This document shows, piece by piece, positions 27,148 through 36,302 of a stretch of DNA of 64,000 nt. The position numbers and the translations under genes were made by a program. Under the pieces are notes generated by a model. It was not told the origin of the DNA and did not search any database. It saw only the letters and a list, made by a program, of their open reading frames with translations. Position 1 is the stretch's first letter, and each line of letters opens with the position of its first letter. Source of the DNA: JAXGXQ01 sp040772685. GTDB lineage: Bacteria; Bacillota; Clostridia; Saccharofermentanales; UBA5734. The stretch lies in the NCBI GenBank assembly GCA_040772685.1, contig JAXGXQ010000003.1, positions 1 through 64,000 on the forward strand, read 5' to 3'.

Positions 27148-29058
27148 TTATGACATCAGCAGCAGCGAGATATTCTCGAGCGCCGTCTTGAGATCCTTGA
27201 GGAAGCGGCCTGCAGGAGCGCCGTCAACCGCACGGTGATCGAAGGTCAGTGAGAGGCCCATCGCCGGGTAAGCCTTAAGCTCGCCGTTGACTTCGCGCAC
27301 TCTGGTCTCGATCGTATTAACACCGAGTATGCAGGTTTGCGGCGGGTTGATCACCGGCGTAAAGCTTTCAATTCCGAGCGTACCCAGATTGGTGATTGTG
27401 AAAGTACCGCCTTGCAGCAGATCGGGGTTAATTGTGCCTGTCTGGCAATCAGCAGCCAGCTGCTTGATTGTCTCGGAAATCTCGGTTACGCCCATCTCGT
27501 CACATTTAAAGACAGTCGGAACCATCAGTCCGCGGGGCGTATCTACAGCAATACCCATGTGGACATTGCGGAAGAAAGTCATTTTTGTGTCATCGTAATG
27601 TGCATTGCAGGCAGGGTGACGTTTAATTACCCGGCTGGCGGCATAAACGATCAGGTCGTTCAGGGTCGGCACTTTTTCTGCAAGGGCAAAACCAGCTTCA
27701 GCCGTCAGTCCCTGTTCACCGGCCTTTTTGAGGCGGCTGCGCAGAGCCATGATATCCGTGGCGTCAAAGCTGGTATTGAGTGTCAGCTGTGCCATATTGC
27801 TGAGTGAAGCATGCATGGAGCGGGCAATAACCTTGCGGATATTGGTGTGTTTCTCAGTCCAGCTATCGGCTTCCAACTCGGCCGCTGTCGGGGCGGCTGC
27901 AGTGGCGGCAGAGGCAACAGGGGCAGCGCCTGCAGCGACGGAAGAGGCCGTGGGCTGCGCCGTTGCGGACGCGGCCGCAGCTGCTGCGATGTCAGCTGTT
28001 GTAACACGTCCGCCAATGCCTGTCCCGGTAATACCGGCAGGATAAGCGCTGCCGGCGGCACTGGTTGCCAGGCGGCCAGCTTCGATTAAAGCATTAACGT
28101 CACGTTCAATGACGCGGTTTTTGGGTCCGCTGGGTTCGGCAAAACGCAAATCGGCACCGCTGCGGGCAGCAAGTGCGCGGGCGCGCGGGCTGATTGCTTT
28201 GGGCATGTCGCCTCCGGCAGAAACATCAAATCCCGAAACTGACGAAACCGCGGGAGCTACAGGCGCTGCTCCAGGTTGAGCGGCGGCTGAAGTTGAGCCA
28301 GCGGCCGGTATTGCTGCAGCGTCTTGCTGTGCTGCCTGTGCTGCGGCCGGCTTACTTGCACCACGGGGATCAAGCTCGGCGAAGGAATCGCCAGGTTGGC
28401 CGATCGCGCAAACGTTGGTAAGAACCGGTACATCGTCACCGGCTTCAAAGAAAATTGCTAACAGAGTACCGTCAATAGTCGCTGTTTCATCGAAGGTTGC
28501 TTTGTCGGTTTCATAAGTAAAGAGCTTGTCGCCAACTTTCACTTCATCGCCTACCTGTTTGTGCCACTCACCGATAATGCAGCTTTCAACTGACTGGCCT
28601 TGGCGCGGCATAATAACAGGGGTCGCAACCGGTCCGGCAGGTACTGCGGTTGTGACAGCCGAGGCCGCATTTGCAGCCGCAGTTGAAGCCGCCGGGGCCG
28701 CTGGGGCCGCTGGGGCCGCTTGTGCAGCTGAAACTGGTGCCGCCGTTGCTTGAGTCGCGGCAGCTGCGCTTTCTGTTGCTGCCGCAGCTCCCGTGGGAGC
28801 AAATTCAGCAAAGGATTCGCCTGGCTGACCAATTACGCATACGTTGGTCAGTACGGGAATATCGTCGCCTTCCTCAAAAAAACGCGCCAGCAGTGTTCCT
28901 TCCACTTGCGCGGTTTCATCAAAAGTTGCTTTGTCTGTTTCATATGTGAACAGCTTGTCGCCGACCTTAACCTGGTCGCCAACCTGTTTATGCCATTCAC
29001 CAATAATGCAGCTTTCAACCGATTGGCCCTGTTTGGGCATAATGACTGGAGTTGCCAT
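27148..29058 (-). CDS. 2-oxoacid dehydrogenase E2 acyltransferase with two lipoyl domains
   Basis: Core of the complex: takes the acyl group from E1 and transfers it to CoA. Two nearly identical lipoyl domains carry the lysine in TDKATF at residues 43 and 186, separated by Ala/Pro/Thr-rich swinging linkers. A peripheral subunit-binding domain follows (about 285-335, AISPRARALAARSGADL), then the catalytic domain with TFDHRAVDG (His608, Asp612) close to the end. At 636 residues it is at the long end because of the second lipoyl domain. First gene of the minus-strand operon; the divergent DeoR and lipoate ligase genes lie across a 210-bp promoter region. Confidence 0.93.
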   Translation of the reverse strand: MATPVIMPKQGQSVESCIIGEWHKQVGDQVKVGDKLFTYETDKATFDETAQVEGTLLARFFEEGDDIPVLTNVCVIGQPGESFAEFAPTGAAAATESAAAATQATAAPVSAAQAAPAAPAAPAASTAAANAASAVTTAVPAGPVATPVIMPRQGQSVESCIIGEWHKQVGDEVKVGDKLFTYETDKATFDETATIDGTLLAIFFEAGDDVPVLTNVCAIGQPGDSFAELDPRGASKPAAAQAAQQDAAAIPAAGSTSAAAQPGAAPVAPAVSSVSGFDVSAGGDMPKAISPRARALAARSGADLRFAEPSGPKNRVIERDVNALIEAGRLATSAAGSAYPAGITGTGIGGRVTTADIAAAAAASATAQPTASSVAAGAAPVASAATAAAPTAAELEADSWTEKHTNIRKVIARSMHASLSNMAQLTLNTSFDATDIMALRSRLKKAGEQGLTAEAGFALAEKVPTLNDLIVYAASRVIKRHPACNAHYDDTKMTFFRNVHMGIAVDTPRGLMVPTVFKCDEMGVTEISETIKQLAADCQTGTINPDLLQGGTFTITNLGTLGIESFTPVINPPQTCILGVNTIETRVREVNGELKAYPAMGLSLTFDHRAVDGAPAGRFLKDLKTALENISLLLMS

Positions 29059-29182
29059 TTTCCGCCTCCTTTTATTTGATTACACTTTGTTTTAATGATA
29101 GCACGAAATGTTAGTAATGAACATACAAATGTGACTTGCAAACACTTTTTTCTTGTTTTTGATCGATACGAACAGATTCAAA

Positions 29183-29232
29183 TTGTAATTGCACTCTGCG
29201 TTTGTTATTATCATACTCGAACTTGATAATAA
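29183..29232 (+). promoter_or_regulatory. deoR-lplA promoter with overlapping inverted-repeat operator
   Basis: TTGTAA (29183-29188) and TATTAT (29206-29211) are spaced by exactly 17 bp. A perfect inverted repeat TTATTATCA (29205-29213) / TGATAATAA (29224-29232) with a 10-bp centre covers the -10 box and the start point, 36 bp before the DeoR ATG. This is a likely binding site for the DeoR-type protein itself (autorepression), possibly also affecting the divergent complex operon. Confidence 0.6.
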
Positions 29233-29268
29233 ACAGCAATGGATTAAGGCTGTTCCCGGGAGGTAAAA

Positions 29269-30027
29269 ATGGCAACAGAACGCAGGAACGCCGTAAATGA
29301 ATTAATTCAAAAGCGGGGCGAAGTTCGCATGGCGGAACTGGAAGCCTGTTTCCCCAAGGTTTCGACCATGACCCTGCGCAGGGACCTGGAATACCTTGAG
29401 CGAGAAGGTCTCATTGTGCGGATCCGTGGCGGCGCCAAGTCGATCGCTCATCTGTCCACAATCAAGGAAGCAGCGTATCCGCAGCGGCAGGTTGAGAATA
29501 CGGCCGCCAAACAGATTATCGCCGCCAAAGCAGTTAATCTGGTTGAAGCCGGTCAGTCAATCTATATCGATTCCGGCACTACCTGTTCCATGTTTGCCCA
29601 GGCGCTTCCCGACAGCGCTCTCTTTATCCTTACGCCGGCACCAATTACAGCGATTGAACTTAGTAAAAAACCAAGCTTTAAAATTAATCTGACCGGCGGT
29701 CATCTTAACCGGGAAACCATGACTTTAACTGGATTCAATGCACAGGAGCATGTCCGTGGCCTGAATATTGATATCGCGTTTATTGGCACTGGTGCTTTAA
29801 GCCTCAATAACGGCTTCACCTGCGGTGATTATTATGAAGCCGAACTGAAAAAACTGATCATCCGCAAAGCACAGAGAGTTGTCATGCTGATGGATAATAG
29901 TAAAATAAACTTCAGTATGCCCTATACTTTTACCAGACTTAACCAGATCCACGTGCTGATCACAGAATCAGAGCTGCCTGATGAATATGTCCGCGCGGCG
30001 CAGCAGGCCCATTGTCAATTGCTTTAA
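29269..30027 (+). CDS. DeoR-family transcriptional regulator
   Basis: A 252-residue repressor-type protein. The N-terminal winged helix carries the family pattern (ELEACFPKVSTMTLRRDLEYLEREGLIVRIRGGAKS), and the C-terminal DeoR sensor domain has the usual IYIDSGTTC and NIDIAFIGTGAL segments; DeoR proteins sense phosphorylated sugars or similar small molecules. GGGAGG lies before the ATG. It is divergent from the 2-oxoacid dehydrogenase operon and 21 bp upstream of lplA. This suggests it controls one or both; the inverted repeat over its own -10 box supports autoregulation. Confidence 0.88.
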   Translation: MATERRNAVNELIQKRGEVRMAELEACFPKVSTMTLRRDLEYLEREGLIVRIRGGAKSIAHLSTIKEAAYPQRQVENTAAKQIIAAKAVNLVEAGQSIYIDSGTTCSMFAQALPDSALFILTPAPITAIELSKKPSFKINLTGGHLNRETMTLTGFNAQEHVRGLNIDIAFIGTGALSLNNGFTCGDYYEAELKKLIIRKAQRVVMLMDNSKINFSMPYTFTRLNQIHVLITESELPDEYVRAAQQAHCQLL

Positions 30028-30048
30028 AGTTAATTTTGCGGAGGTTTT

Positions 30049-31101
30049 ATGCCTGAAGTTCTGCTTATAAACAGCCTGACCCACAATCCCTGGAATAATC
30101 TCGCACTCGAAGACCATCTGTTTGAATTATTGGTGAACCGCGCTGACGGCAACTCTGCGCAGTTTGGCGCGATTCTTTATCTTTGGCAAAACGACCAGAC
30201 AGTCGTAATTGGCCGCAACCAGAATGCCTGGGTAGAGTGTAACACTGCTCAGCTGGAAGCAGACGGCGGCTTTCTGGCACGCCGCACCACTGGCGGCGGC
30301 GCTGTTTTTCACGACCTCGGCAACCTGTGTTTTTCGATTTTGCTGCCGCAGGCGAATTTTGATGTTGACCGCAACTTTAACTTCATTACCAAAGCGCTGA
30401 TTGCTGAAGGCATTCCCGCCGAAAAATCAGGCCGCAACGATATTTTGGTGGATGGGCAAAAGTTTTCCGGCAACGCCTTCCGGCTCAATAATGGCGTCGG
30501 ACTGCACCATGGCACTTTCCTGGTCGATTCAGAATTCACCCGCCTTGCCCGTTACCTGACTGTTAACCCAACCAAGCTGCAAGCAAAGGGGATAGCTTCT
30601 GTGCGTTCCCGTGTGGTGAACCTGATAACAGTTAAACCGGATCTGACAATTCGTGAGCTGGAAGCTTCAATTCGGAAAGCCTTCCTGGCTGAATTTTGCA
30701 GCGAAGGCAACTGGACTGTAATTGAGCAAACAGATGCTGACTACAAAAACGACAAAACTTATCAAGAACGCTGCGCTAAGTTTGCTTCCTGGGAGTGGCG
30801 CTATGGCGCGACCATAAAATTCGACGCCCAGGTTGAACGCCGTTTTAGTTGGGGGCAGTTGCAGCTGGGTTTTTCAATCTGCCACGGCCGGGTGGAGACG
30901 GTGCAGATCTGGTCCGATGCTCTCGACACTGACTTTATTGAGGCAATTGAAGCCGCTTTGCCTGGAACACCTTTTCATTCGGCAGAACTGGCAAAAACCG
31001 TTGCCAATGCTGTCCCGGATGGCGACAGCCCCTTTGGCGGCTGTTCCCGCCAGGAAATGGCAGCAGAACTCCAGGCATTATTATTGGAACAAGGCTGGTA
31101 G
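30049..31101 (+). CDS. lplA: Lipoate-protein ligase A
   Basis: Activates lipoate with ATP and attaches it to lysines of lipoyl domains. The lipoate-binding loop RRTTGGGAVFHDLGNLCFS, the KFSGNAFR lysine and HHGTFLVD are present; the C-terminal accessory domain is also there, giving 350 residues. GGAGG precedes the ATG and it follows deoR closely. Its neighbours, the two-lipoyl E2 and E3, are its obvious clients, implying that the cell takes up lipoate rather than making it (no LipA/LipB here). Confidence 0.93.
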   Translation: MPEVLLINSLTHNPWNNLALEDHLFELLVNRADGNSAQFGAILYLWQNDQTVVIGRNQNAWVECNTAQLEADGGFLARRTTGGGAVFHDLGNLCFSILLPQANFDVDRNFNFITKALIAEGIPAEKSGRNDILVDGQKFSGNAFRLNNGVGLHHGTFLVDSEFTRLARYLTVNPTKLQAKGIASVRSRVVNLITVKPDLTIRELEASIRKAFLAEFCSEGNWTVIEQTDADYKNDKTYQERCAKFASWEWRYGATIKFDAQVERRFSWGQLQLGFSICHGRVETVQIWSDALDTDFIEAIEAALPGTPFHSAELAKTVANAVPDGDSPFGGCSRQEMAAELQALLLEQGW

Positions 31102-31231
31102 GGCTGGTTGATCATCCTTTAACCCAAGGGCGCACTTTATCATATTCTGAAGCCATGTTCCATGCTTAATGCCTGGCAGCCTGAAAACTGCTATGATAAA
31201 AGCAAAATGTCCGGATAGAAGGGGGAATTTT

Positions 31232-32752
31232 ATGCTCAGCCACTCTGATGATCACCCCGGCCGCTCATTGGCTTTTGTCATTTTCGGGGGCACTGGCGAC
31301 TTGACTCACCGCAAACTGTTGCCTGCTCTATACAATCTAATGACTGAACAGCTTATGCCGCCCGATTATATTGTGTATTGCATTGGCCGGCGTGAAAAAG
31401 ATGATTTGATTTACCGGGCTGAAGCCGCGGAATCAATTCGTAAATATTCACGCAGCAGCATCGACGATTCGCGCCTCAATTCGTTCCTCAACCATGTTCA
31501 TTACCATCGCCTGGAATTCCGACGCGATGAAACTGGCTACGATTCATTATATGATCGCCTCAACACAGAACTCACCGATTTTGAAAAACCTGTTGCCAAA
31601 CTTTTTTTCCTGGCGGTAGCGCCGGAATACTTTGGTATTGTAATCGCCCGGCTGCATGCCCATAAACTGATCGAAAAAGGTAATCCTGACCACAGAGTTA
31701 TGGTGGAAAAGCCTTTTGGCTCCGACCTCGCCTCTGCCCGTGAGCTAAATGACAGCATAATTGAGGTTTTGGCTGAATCACAGATTTTCCGTATCGACCA
31801 TTATCTGGGTAAGGAAATGATTCAGAATATTATGGCGATCCGCTTTGGCAACTCGCTGTTTGAGCCTTTATGGAATCATTATTATATTGATCACATTCAA
31901 ATTACTTCCACGGAAAAACTGGGAGTAGAAAGCCGCGGCGGTTATTACGAGCAGACCGGAATTTTGAAAGACATGCTGCAGAATCATCTGTTGCAAATGC
32001 TGGCTATTATAGCCATGGAACCTCCGGTTGACCTTGGCGCAGAATCTGTGCGGGACGAGAAAGTTAAAGTTCTGCGTAAACTGCGTTTTATAAAATCAGG
32101 TCTGGCAAGCGGCGGCATTATTGCCGGCCAGTACGCAGCAGGCAGCATAGACGGCAGGCCAGTTTTGCCTTACCGAGCTGAGGAAAATGTTGATCCTGAA
32201 TCGAACACGCTGACCTATGTAGCGCTTAAAGCCGCGATCGACAATTTCCGCTGGGGAGGCGTGCCGGTTTATATCCGCGCCGGTAAGCGACTTGACCGCC
32301 AGCGCACACAAATAGTCATCGAATTCAAGCGGTTGCCGGGAATCAGCTTCTATGAAGAATTCAAGACACAAAGTCCGAATCTGCTGGTCATAGAAGTTCA
32401 ACCGGCAGAAGGTATGTATTTTCAGATCAATTCCAAACGTCCCGGCAATGAATTCGCGATGGAACGGATTGAGCTGAATTACTGCCAGAACTGCCGCTTT
32501 CAGGGTAACGTACCGGAAGCCTATGAACGCTTGATTTTGGAAGCGTTTCGCGGGAACTCCTCGTTGTTCACTCGTTGGGACGAACTGGAGCATTCCTGGA
32601 CATTTATTGAGGGCATTGAAAGGCAGCTCCAGGAGAAGTCTGTGGCTTTGCCCAACTATGCAGCCGGCAGCCGCGGCCCGGATGCTGCTGACGAGTTAAT
32701 TGAAACAGACGGCCGTCATTGGTGGGAAATCGATATTGACAATGGTACTTAG
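31232..32752 (+). CDS. zwf: Glucose-6-phosphate 1-dehydrogenase
   Basis: First enzyme of the oxidative pentose phosphate pathway, making NADPH and 6-phosphogluconolactone. The N-terminal coenzyme motif GGTGDLTHRKLLPALY and the active-site RIDHYLGKE are clear; 506 residues is normal. The start is placed at an ATG with AGGGGGA upstream; an earlier in-frame ATG adds 21 residues without family similarity. No gnd or pgl gene lies nearby. A split transketolase 1-3 kb away (opposite strand) is the only other pentose phosphate gene. Confidence 0.95.
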   Translation: MLSHSDDHPGRSLAFVIFGGTGDLTHRKLLPALYNLMTEQLMPPDYIVYCIGRREKDDLIYRAEAAESIRKYSRSSIDDSRLNSFLNHVHYHRLEFRRDETGYDSLYDRLNTELTDFEKPVAKLFFLAVAPEYFGIVIARLHAHKLIEKGNPDHRVMVEKPFGSDLASARELNDSIIEVLAESQIFRIDHYLGKEMIQNIMAIRFGNSLFEPLWNHYYIDHIQITSTEKLGVESRGGYYEQTGILKDMLQNHLLQMLAIIAMEPPVDLGAESVRDEKVKVLRKLRFIKSGLASGGIIAGQYAAGSIDGRPVLPYRAEENVDPESNTLTYVALKAAIDNFRWGGVPVYIRAGKRLDRQRTQIVIEFKRLPGISFYEEFKTQSPNLLVIEVQPAEGMYFQINSKRPGNEFAMERIELNYCQNCRFQGNVPEAYERLILEAFRGNSSLFTRWDELEHSWTFIEGIERQLQEKSVALPNYAAGSRGPDAADELIETDGRHWWEIDIDNGT

Positions 32753-32812
32753 TGTTTGTTTTAAGAAGTAATACCTGAAACAAGCCAACAGATAAATATT
32801 CAGGAGGCTGTT

Positions 32813-33448
32813 ATGAGAATTATCGACATTACTGCAACCATCGCGCCTGATATGGTAGTTTACAAAAACATCGACAAAAACCGTCCGGTGCAAGAGGTTA
32901 CACGCCAAATGCCGGAAGACAGCGCCAACGAAACAGCCCTGTGGCTGGCAATGCACACCGGCACTCATTTTGATGCCCCTCGTCATATGATAGCGGACGG
33001 AGGGCAGATTATGGAATCTCTGCCTTTGGAAAAGCTGATCACCCGCTGCCGGGTGCTTGACTTAACCCATCTGCAGGACGGCATTACCCAAGCCGATCTT
33101 GAGCCATTTGACATCAAAAAAGGCGAATTCATAATTCTCAAAACACGCAATTCAGCAGAAGATTTCTTCAACCCTGAATATATTTATGTTAAAGAAGATG
33201 GCGCCCGTTACCTGGCGCAAATGGGGATTAACGGCGTCGGCATTGATTCGCTGGGCATAGAGCGGGCCCAACCGAACCATGAAACGCACATAACGTTGTT
33301 CCGGCACAATATAATTATTCTCGAGGGGCTGCGTCTGGCAGGGGTAGAAGCAGGCGAATACATTCTGATTGCCCTGCCGCTCAAAATCCGCAATGCTGAA
33401 GGATCTCCCACACGCGCCGTTCTGATTGAAGGCGAACTAACGCTGTAA
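32813..33448 (+). CDS. Metal-dependent cyclase / kynurenine formamidase-like hydrolase
   Basis: A 211-residue member of the cyclase family (kynurenine formamidase KynB, isatin hydrolase). The metal-binding HTGTHFDAPRHM motif lies at about residues 45-56. GGAGG precedes the ATG. Members hydrolyse N-formylkynurenine, isatin or other amides, and many have unknown substrates. Nothing nearby belongs to tryptophan breakdown, so the substrate is left open. A strong terminator follows. Confidence 0.82.
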   Translation: MRIIDITATIAPDMVVYKNIDKNRPVQEVTRQMPEDSANETALWLAMHTGTHFDAPRHMIADGGQIMESLPLEKLITRCRVLDLTHLQDGITQADLEPFDIKKGEFIILKTRNSAEDFFNPEYIYVKEDGARYLAQMGINGVGIDSLGIERAQPNHETHITLFRHNIIILEGLRLAGVEAGEYILIALPLKIRNAEGSPTRAVLIEGELTL

Positions 33449-33508
33449 TGTGAATTCCGTTTGTGGGTGAGCAAACATTCAGTTGAATATGAAAAAGCCG
33501 AAAATAGA

Positions 33509-33541
33509 TTCACCCCTTCAATTTACAGCTGAAGGGGTGAA
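33509..33541. terminator. Bidirectional terminator between cyclase and transketolase genes
   Basis: Perfect 12-bp stem TTCACCCCTTCA/TGAAGGGGTGAA with a 9-nt loop, followed by TTTTG on the plus strand and by ATC then TATTTTCGGC on the minus strand. It sits between two converging units. Confidence 0.85.
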
Positions 33542-33602
33542 TTTTGAATTATTTATCAGGTTTCTTAAAGGCCGTTTTGTCAGGTTAGTCTACCTGATTT
33601 TT

Positions 33603-34559
33603 TTACTTACGGGCGATTGCTTTTTCAGCAGCCTCTACAATATTTTTCGCCACCAGGCCAAAACGTTCAGCCAGGTAATCCACAGGACCAACTTCGCCAA
33701 ACTCGTCTTTTACGCCTACCATTTCCAGAGGTGTCGGGCATTCCTGAGCCAGAACTTCAGCAACCGCTGAGCCAAGACCGTTGATTACATTGTGGTTTTC
33801 CGCTGTGACAATAGCGCCTGTTTCCTTAGCCGCTTTGATTACAGCTTCACGATCGATCGGCTTCACAGTGAACATATTCACAACACGAACACTTATGCCC
33901 TTGCCTTCAAGGATTTGAGCTGCTTTGAGCGATTCAGCAACGCAATAGCCAATGGAGAAAATTGTGACGTCCTTGCCGTCCTGAATTTCCGCTGCTTTGC
34001 CGATTGTAAATTCAGTACCGTCAGCGAAAATCTTGATCGCATTTTTGCGGTGCAGACGAATGTAGTACATGCCATAGTTGTCAATAATCTGGGGAAGCAG
34101 TGACACCAGCATGGTACTGTCCGTCGGCTCAACAACTGTCATTGTCGGGATGCCTCTCATGATGCCCATGTCTTCAAAAGGCATATGGGTTCCGCCATTC
34201 AGAGCAGCTGTTACACCAGGATCCGAGCCAAGGATTTTAATATTCAGGCGGGCATAGGCGCCAGAAAGAAAGATCTGGTCACAAGCCCGGCGGGTTGAGA
34301 ACGTACCGAAGGTGTGAGTAAAAGGTACCTTACCGCAGGCGGACATGCCGGCTGCTACACCTATCATGTTGGCTTCCTGAACGCCGCAGTTGATTCCGCG
34401 GTCAGGATACTGGGCATAGAATGGTTTGGTTCCGGCTGCTGACATCAGGTCGGCATCTAAGACAACAATCCTCGGATCAGTCTCTGCGAGCTTTATCAGT
34501 GTATTCGTCAAAACCTGCCGCATTTCAGTGGTTTCAGGTTGTAAAATTCGCGTATCCAT
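33603..34559 (-). CDS. Transketolase, C-terminal subunit
   Basis: Second half of a split transketolase: pyrimidine-binding and C-terminal domains (MRQVLTNTLIKLAETDPRIVVLDADL; FGTFSTRRACDQIF; GIMRGIPTMTVVEPTD). At 318 residues it has normal length for the split type found in Clostridia and archaea. The start is set at ATG 34559, which has GGAGAGG eight bases upstream; an ATG seven codons earlier overlaps the N-terminal gene stop. With its partner it moves two-carbon units between sugar phosphates. Confidence 0.93.
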   Translation of the reverse strand: MDTRILQPETTEMRQVLTNTLIKLAETDPRIVVLDADLMSAAGTKPFYAQYPDRGINCGVQEANMIGVAAGMSACGKVPFTHTFGTFSTRRACDQIFLSGAYARLNIKILGSDPGVTAALNGGTHMPFEDMGIMRGIPTMTVVEPTDSTMLVSLLPQIIDNYGMYYIRLHRKNAIKIFADGTEFTIGKAAEIQDGKDVTIFSIGYCVAESLKAAQILEGKGISVRVVNMFTVKPIDREAVIKAAKETGAIVTAENHNVINGLGSAVAEVLAQECPTPLEMVGVKDEFGEVGPVDYLAERFGLVAKNIVEAAEKAIARK

Positions 34560-34576
34560 TTGCTTATCCTCTCCGA

Positions 34577-35416
34577 TCATATTGCTGCCAGGTCCGCTTC
34601 CATTTCTGAAATAGCGGCTTCCATCTGCTCTTTACTGATACTGGCGTTATGGCTGCTGGGCTTGCCTGCCATCAGGCTCCAGCCGTGACCTTTGATTGTG
34701 TTCAAGACGATCAGCGAAGGCTTTCCTTTTTGTGTTTTCGCTTTTTCAATAGCCTCGTACATAGCCGCAACGTCATGGCCGTCTACTTGTTGCGTATGCC
34801 AGCCGAACTCTTCGAATTTGCCGGCAATATCGCCCATATCGCAAATATCGCACAGATATCCGTCAACCTGCATGCCATTGGAATCAACAAAGGCGATGAG
34901 GTTATCCAGCTCCTGCTGAGCGGCGAACATCGCCATTTCCCAAACCTGGCCTTCCTGAAGCTCGCCATCGCCAAGAATCAGATAAATCCAGTTATCCATC
35001 TTGTCGATCTTATGGCTTAGAGCAACACCGGCTGCAAGTGAAGAACCTTGTCCAAGGGAGCCTGTTGTCATGTCGATGCCAGGAGTCAGATTACGATCAC
35101 AGTGGCTTGGCAGACGGGTGCCGGGTTTATTCAGGGTCATCAGCTCTTCCATCGGGAAGAACCCTTTGAGCGCGAGGGCAGCGTACAGGCCGGGGCCGGA
35201 ATGCCCTTTTGAAAGTACCAGCCAGTCGCGATCTTCCCAGCGAGGATCAGCGGGGTTATACTTCATTACTTTTCCGTAAAGCACGGAAAGAACATCGGCT
35301 ATTGAAAGTGAACCTCCAATATGGCCGACACCAAGATTCCCGATCATGCGTACTGTCTCGATCTGAATCTGTTTGCCGAAACGTTTAATTTCTCTCAGTT
35401 CTGCGTTTTCTAACAT
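34577..35416 (-). CDS. Transketolase, N-terminal subunit
   Basis: First half of the split transketolase with the ThDP-binding domain: GNLGVGHIGGSLS, LSKGHSGPGLYAAL, and GDGELQEGQVWEMAMFAAQ to FVDSNGMQ. The start is at the ATG with GGAGGAGCTC directly upstream, giving 279 residues; two upstream ATGs in frame have no site. It is 17 bp ahead of the C-terminal subunit gene and the pair forms one unit. Confidence 0.94.
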   Translation of the reverse strand: MLENAELREIKRFGKQIQIETVRMIGNLGVGHIGGSLSIADVLSVLYGKVMKYNPADPRWEDRDWLVLSKGHSGPGLYAALALKGFFPMEELMTLNKPGTRLPSHCDRNLTPGIDMTTGSLGQGSSLAAGVALSHKIDKMDNWIYLILGDGELQEGQVWEMAMFAAQQELDNLIAFVDSNGMQVDGYLCDICDMGDIAGKFEEFGWHTQQVDGHDVAAMYEAIEKAKTQKGKPSLIVLNTIKGHGWSLMAGKPSSHNASISKEQMEAAISEMEADLAAI

Positions 35417-35597
35417 GAGCTCCTCCAGTTTCATGGGTTCTGTTACCGCGCAGCAGTATCTCCTGCACGAAGATATTTTAATGCGCACCTAGTCTACAGT
35501 ACCACTATTAACAACATGATGCAATTCAAAATAACGGCGCGACAAAGAATTTCCGGCAACGTTTTCAGTTATGCTTCCATGTTGCGAGAAAAATTTC

Positions 35598-36302
35598 TTA
35601 AATCCCCAAATAGGCCTTTTTCAGATCATCGTTAATCAACAGATCCGAGCCTTCACCTTCGAGCACAATGTTGCCATGTTCAATGACATATGCCCGGTCG
35701 CAGATCTGTAATGCCTTATAGACATTTTGCTCCACGAGCAGAACCGAAGTACCGTTTTGCCGGACATGCTCGATTGTTTCGAATAGTTCAGCAACCAACA
35801 AGGGGGCAAGACCCCAGGAAGGCTCGTCCATTATCAGCAGCTTGGGGTTTGACATAAGTGAACGGGAAGTTGCGAGCATCTGCTGTTCACCGCCGGACAA
35901 AGTTCCCGCCATTTGCGTCCGTCTGTCTTTCAACACCGGGAAAAGGCTATACATTCGCTCGATATTTTCGGCCCGGTTCTTGCGGTTTTCTTTAGTGCAA
36001 GAACCTACATAAAGGTTTTCTTCCACCGTCATGAAATTAAACAACTGCCGACCTTCAGGCACCAGCGAGACACCCATCTCAAGAATCTGATTCGTGGACA
36101 ATCCGGTAAGTAAATTATCGTAAAAATATGTTTTGCCGCCGGTTGTCGGAATCATGCCTGTGATTGTTTTCAACAGAGTAGATTTTCCCACGCCGTTGGA
36201 ACCTACAATTGCCACGATTTTTCCCGGTTCAACAGTGAGTGATATTCCGTTAATAATTTGAATATCACCGTAGCCTGAGAAAACATTATCAACTTTAAGC
36301 AT
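35598..36302 (-). CDS. livF: Branched-chain amino acid-type ABC transporter ATPase LivF
   Basis: Cytoplasmic ATPase of 234 residues with Walker A GSNGVGKST, signature TLSGGEQQM and Walker B LLIMDEPSWGLAP. The start is fixed by GGGGAGGAG before ATG 36302; it overlaps the end of livG by 8 bp. Last gene of the livKHMGF operon. LivF proteins are the shorter of the two ATPases, as seen here. Confidence 0.95.
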   Translation of the reverse strand: MLKVDNVFSGYGDIQIINGISLTVEPGKIVAIVGSNGVGKSTLLKTITGMIPTTGGKTYFYDNLLTGLSTNQILEMGVSLVPEGRQLFNFMTVEENLYVGSCTKENRKNRAENIERMYSLFPVLKDRRTQMAGTLSGGEQQMLATSRSLMSNPKLLIMDEPSWGLAPLLVAELFETIEHVRQNGTSVLLVEQNVYKALQICDRAYVIEHGNIVLEGEGSDLLINDDLKKAYLGI

